DNA of 36,788 nucleotides from Candidatus Uhrbacteria bacterium (GTDB lineage Bacteria > Patescibacteriota > Patescibacteriia > UBA9934): assembly GCA_018673485.1 (NCBI GenBank), contig JABHCP010000003.1, positions 1 through 36,788 on the forward strand, in the 5' to 3' direction. The translations under genes and the position numbers were made by a program. The notes beneath the pieces are model-generated. The model searched no databases. It saw only the letters and a program-made list of their open reading frames with translations, and was not told the origin of the DNA. The stretch's first letter is position 1. Every line of letters begins with the position of its first letter. Shown piece after piece: positions 34,680 to 36,788 of this stretch.

Positions 34680-34691
34680 ATAATTCAATTA

Positions 34692-34731
34692 TATCAAAAA
34701 ACCACCACATTGTGTGCGGGGGTTTTTTAGG
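34692..34731. repeat. 40-bp terminator repeat, copy 1
   Basis: tatcaaaaaaccaccacattgtgtgcgggggttttttagg; one mismatch to 35022-35061. Confidence 0.9.
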
Positions 34732-34748
34732 TTCCCGAAGTAGATTCA

Positions 34749-35009
34749 CTAGTCAAAGATAATGAAGCTGATTTCAGTTATGGCTTCGATTTTATGGTAT
34801 GTATTTGCTGGGATTTCAAAATAAGTAGGGGATTGTACTATCGAGTCTAGGTTTTTGATCGTGACCTTTGCTTCCCCAGTAATTAGATATACTTTTTCAT
34901 AAGGATTATTTTCATTATCACCAGATATACTCCCCTTGTTTCGATAATAGAGTTTGAATCCATCTGCTTGATATTTTTGTCCGTCACTGTCTTCCCTGAT
35001 CAATTTCAT
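34749..35009 (-). CDS. Cupin-like small protein
   Basis: MKLIREDSDGQKYQADGFKLYYRNKGS...YEKVYLITGEAKVTIKN...YFEIPANTYHKIEAITEISFIIFD, beta-rich cupin pattern. Confidence 0.65.
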   Translation of the reverse strand: MKLIREDSDGQKYQADGFKLYYRNKGSISGDNENNPYEKVYLITGEAKVTIKNLDSIVQSPTYFEIPANTYHKIEAITEISFIIFD

Positions 35010-35021
35010 ATAACTATATTG

Positions 35022-35061
35022 TATCAAAAAACCACCACATTGTGTGCGGTGGTTTTTTAGG
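35022..35061. repeat. 40-bp terminator repeat, copy 2
   Basis: tatcaaaaaaccaccacattgtgtgcggtggttttttagg, with perfect ACCACC/GGTGGT stem. Confidence 0.9.
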
Positions 35062-35094
35062 GGATCGTAGCGTATTTAAATTTTACAACATTGT

Positions 35095-35448
35095 TTAAAT
35101 AGAATTGTGGTTCTTTAATTCTTCGCAAAGGTATTGATATTGTTCGGTGAATTCAGGGTTTGACCCAATCATCTCAGATAATTTTCCTGCGAGCGAATCT
35201 CTTCGTTGTTTTATTTCATTCCAAGCATCTGACCCGATATTTTGTTCGTTCAAGAAGACGGAAACGGGCATTTTTTCATGCGTGTCAATAAAGTGCATAA
35301 ACTGGTCTATTTCAAAATTCAACGTGTGTTCTGCTATACGCATTTGTGCCAATGTTCTGGGGTCTGGAGATTGCTTAATTTTCTCTGCTTGATCTTCAAG
35401 TAAGGTTATAAACTGATTTAGCCATTGCCAATATTCTAAGCTATTCAT
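35095..35448 (-). CDS. Hypothetical helical protein
   Basis: 117-aa ORF, MNSLEYWQWLNQFITLLEDQAEKIKQSPDPRTLAQMRIAEHTLNFEIDQFMHFIDTHEKMPVSVFLNEQNI... Confidence 0.65.
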   Translation of the reverse strand: MNSLEYWQWLNQFITLLEDQAEKIKQSPDPRTLAQMRIAEHTLNFEIDQFMHFIDTHEKMPVSVFLNEQNIGSDAWNEIKQRRDSLAGKLSEMIGSNPEFTEQYQYLCEELKNHNSI

Positions 35449-35563
35449 ATGTCTATTATTTTTAAACCAAAGGCACGAAGCTCCTCGGTGTTATTAAATT
35501 TAGCAGAACTTCAGGAATTTTTATTATAAAGGATTCAGCTCACGATGTGTACATATTTATCTG

Positions 35564-36421
35564 CTAATCCTTCAATCTTTCCAGGAAGGGAATTATTTGA
35601 TTCATTATTTGTTCTTTATCTTCCAGGTGTAGGCCATGACCGACGTTCTTGCATTTATAATATTCCGCATTCGATAATAGGGTCTTGGCTTTTTCGATAT
35701 CTTCATCCTTAATTAGGCCTCCATGGTCAGGGTCTCCTTGCAGTACTAGAACCGGACATTGAATTTTAGGGAACATTTTCTCCATCTTATAATCGACAAA
35801 ATTTTCATCAACTTTATCAATAACGGACTTTAACATTGCTGGATCATTTTGACTCAAACCAATCCCCATTGAACTAAAATAAGGATCATCTTCTCCATAG
35901 AGCTCGCGCGCTTTGACAGTTTTATTCTGATCGGGAATATGAATCTCTCTATTTTTTAGTTCTTCCGTTATTTCTTCTGCTGACATTCCTTGCTCTATCA
36001 TTTCCTTCCATTTTTTGACGTGCTCATTGTCTTCTGATTTCAATGTATCTGAACTAAACGGCGAGTCTCCAATAATTAAACCTTTGACCAAGTCGGGATA
36101 TTTTGCAGTTAGTACCATTGCTACCATGCCACCTAACGAATGACCAAAAATAATGACTGGTTGCTGAATATGTTTTTCTGTAAATGCCATAACGTCGCTC
36201 ACATAGCTTTGGATGTGATAATCATCCCCTCGATCAGACTTTCCATGGCCTCGTAAATCTAAGGCATAAACATGGGCGTGTTTTTCTAGACCCGGAATGA
36301 TTTCACTAAAAGTCTGCCAGCGCGAAGACCCACCATGCAACAATAGCATCGGAGCACCATCACCTTCTACTTCTATGTAATTCAATGTTAATGAACCTGT
36401 ATCAAATTTTTGCTCCTTCAT
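35564..36421 (-). CDS. Alpha/beta hydrolase
   Basis: MLLLHGGSSRWQTF, VYALDLRGHGKSDRGD, IIFGHSLGGMVAMVL (GHSLGG nucleophile elbow), VLVLQGDPDHGG. The start could also be 36469. Confidence 0.9.
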   Translation of the reverse strand: MKEQKFDTGSLTLNYIEVEGDGAPMLLLHGGSSRWQTFSEIIPGLEKHAHVYALDLRGHGKSDRGDDYHIQSYVSDVMAFTEKHIQQPVIIFGHSLGGMVAMVLTAKYPDLVKGLIIGDSPFSSDTLKSEDNEHVKKWKEMIEQGMSAEEITEELKNREIHIPDQNKTVKARELYGEDDPYFSSMGIGLSQNDPAMLKSVIDKVDENFVDYKMEKMFPKIQCPVLVLQGDPDHGGLIKDEDIEKAKTLLSNAEYYKCKNVGHGLHLEDKEQIMNQIIPFLERLKD

Positions 36422-36582
36422 ATTTTTCAATTTTATCAAACTACCTTTAAAAACTCTATCTCCATGCATTAAATGTATATCTTGCGCAAGTATTTTAATC
36501 AGGTCCTTGTCCCGATCAGGGACCTTCTATATATTGCAAAAATGCCCAATTTATAGTATTATGCTCCCGCACAATAGAACTT

Positions 36583-36656
36583 AGGGGTGTAGTGAAATGG
36601 TATCACGAAGGTCTCCAAAACCTTTATTCTGGGTTCGAGCCCCAGCACCCCTGCCA
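36583..36656 (+). tRNA. tRNA-Trp (anticodon CCA), CCA encoded
   Basis: Acceptor AGGGGTG/CACCCCT, D-stem GTGA/TCAC, anticodon stem AAGGT-CTCCAAA-ACCTT, T-arm CTGGG-TTCGAGC-CCCAG, discriminator G and CCA. Confidence 0.88.
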
Positions 36657-36691
36657 AAAAACCACCAGTTTAATCGCTGGTGGTTTTTTGA
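36657..36691 (+). terminator. Terminator following the tRNA
   Basis: AAAAAACCACCAG...CTGGTGGTTTTTT. Confidence 0.8.
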
Positions 36692-36717
36692 TAGAATGTT
36701 TTTGAATTGAAAAATAT

Positions 36718-36788
36718 ATGAATGAATCAACGTCACTCAAACTTGCTCGGACTTTTTTAGGGAAACGTGTAGAGCTTGAGTTTGATCA
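36718..36788 (+). CDS. Start of an ORF truncated by window end (possibly inorganic pyrophosphatase-like)
   Basis: MNESTSLKLARTFLGKRVELEFD...; only 23 codons visible. Confidence 0.35.
   Translation, partial: MNESTSLKLARTFLGKRVELEFD

Noticed and set aside
1-36788. CRISPR array
   Set aside because: No regularly spaced direct repeats with unique spacers; repeats seen are palindromic REP, terminator or promoter copies.
1-36788. UGA recoding (code 25) as in some CPR lineages
   Set aside because: TGA acts as a normal stop in several supported genes (ftsE ATGA overlap, PIF1-like helicase, 23090, 32135), so code 11 fits.

Overview
The window looks like part of a Patescibacteria/CPR-type chromosome (inferred from gene content; no taxonomic search was possible). 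The AT-rich, mostly plus-strand backbone encodes a truncated surface protein, FtsE/FtsX, GT2/GT4 glycosyltransferases, a DUF4012-like protein, MreB, a TrmB-type regulator, DNA pol III delta'-like protein, RRF, GlyRS, an M16 peptidase, TpiA, a TPR protein, L33, a U32 peptidase, a PIF1-like helicase, a DEAD-box helicase, a Ca-binding-repeat surface protein, an alpha/beta hydrolase and tRNA-Trp(CCA). A RAYT-type Y1 transposase is bracketed by matching GGCTTAGCC REP hairpins. The most unusual layer is a set of isolated, mostly GC-rich orphan ORFs (about 4.5, 13.3, 14.5, 23.1, 24.9, 28.2, 29.7 and 32.1 kb), mostly antisense to the backbone. All but the 13.3 kb ORF have their own sigma70-like promoter with exactly 17 bp spacing, and most have their own terminator. 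Five of these promoters plus one backbone promoter share a ~29-nt architecture (TTGACAAAA-GC patch-TTTT..TG-TATATT). Several cassettes are bracketed by repeats: two tandem units with the same ends but different ORFs (28060-30249), a 32-bp promoter duplication around the 32.1 kb ORF, a 40-bp terminator duplication around a cupin gene, and a 25-bp inverted repeat around the 14.5 kb cassette. I propose a cassette-like accessory-gene acquisition pattern as the main item to follow up. Other items are structured 5' leaders (24.9, 28.2, 14.5 kb cassettes; DEAD helicase; tpiA) and long loopless palindromes centred on CGATCG.
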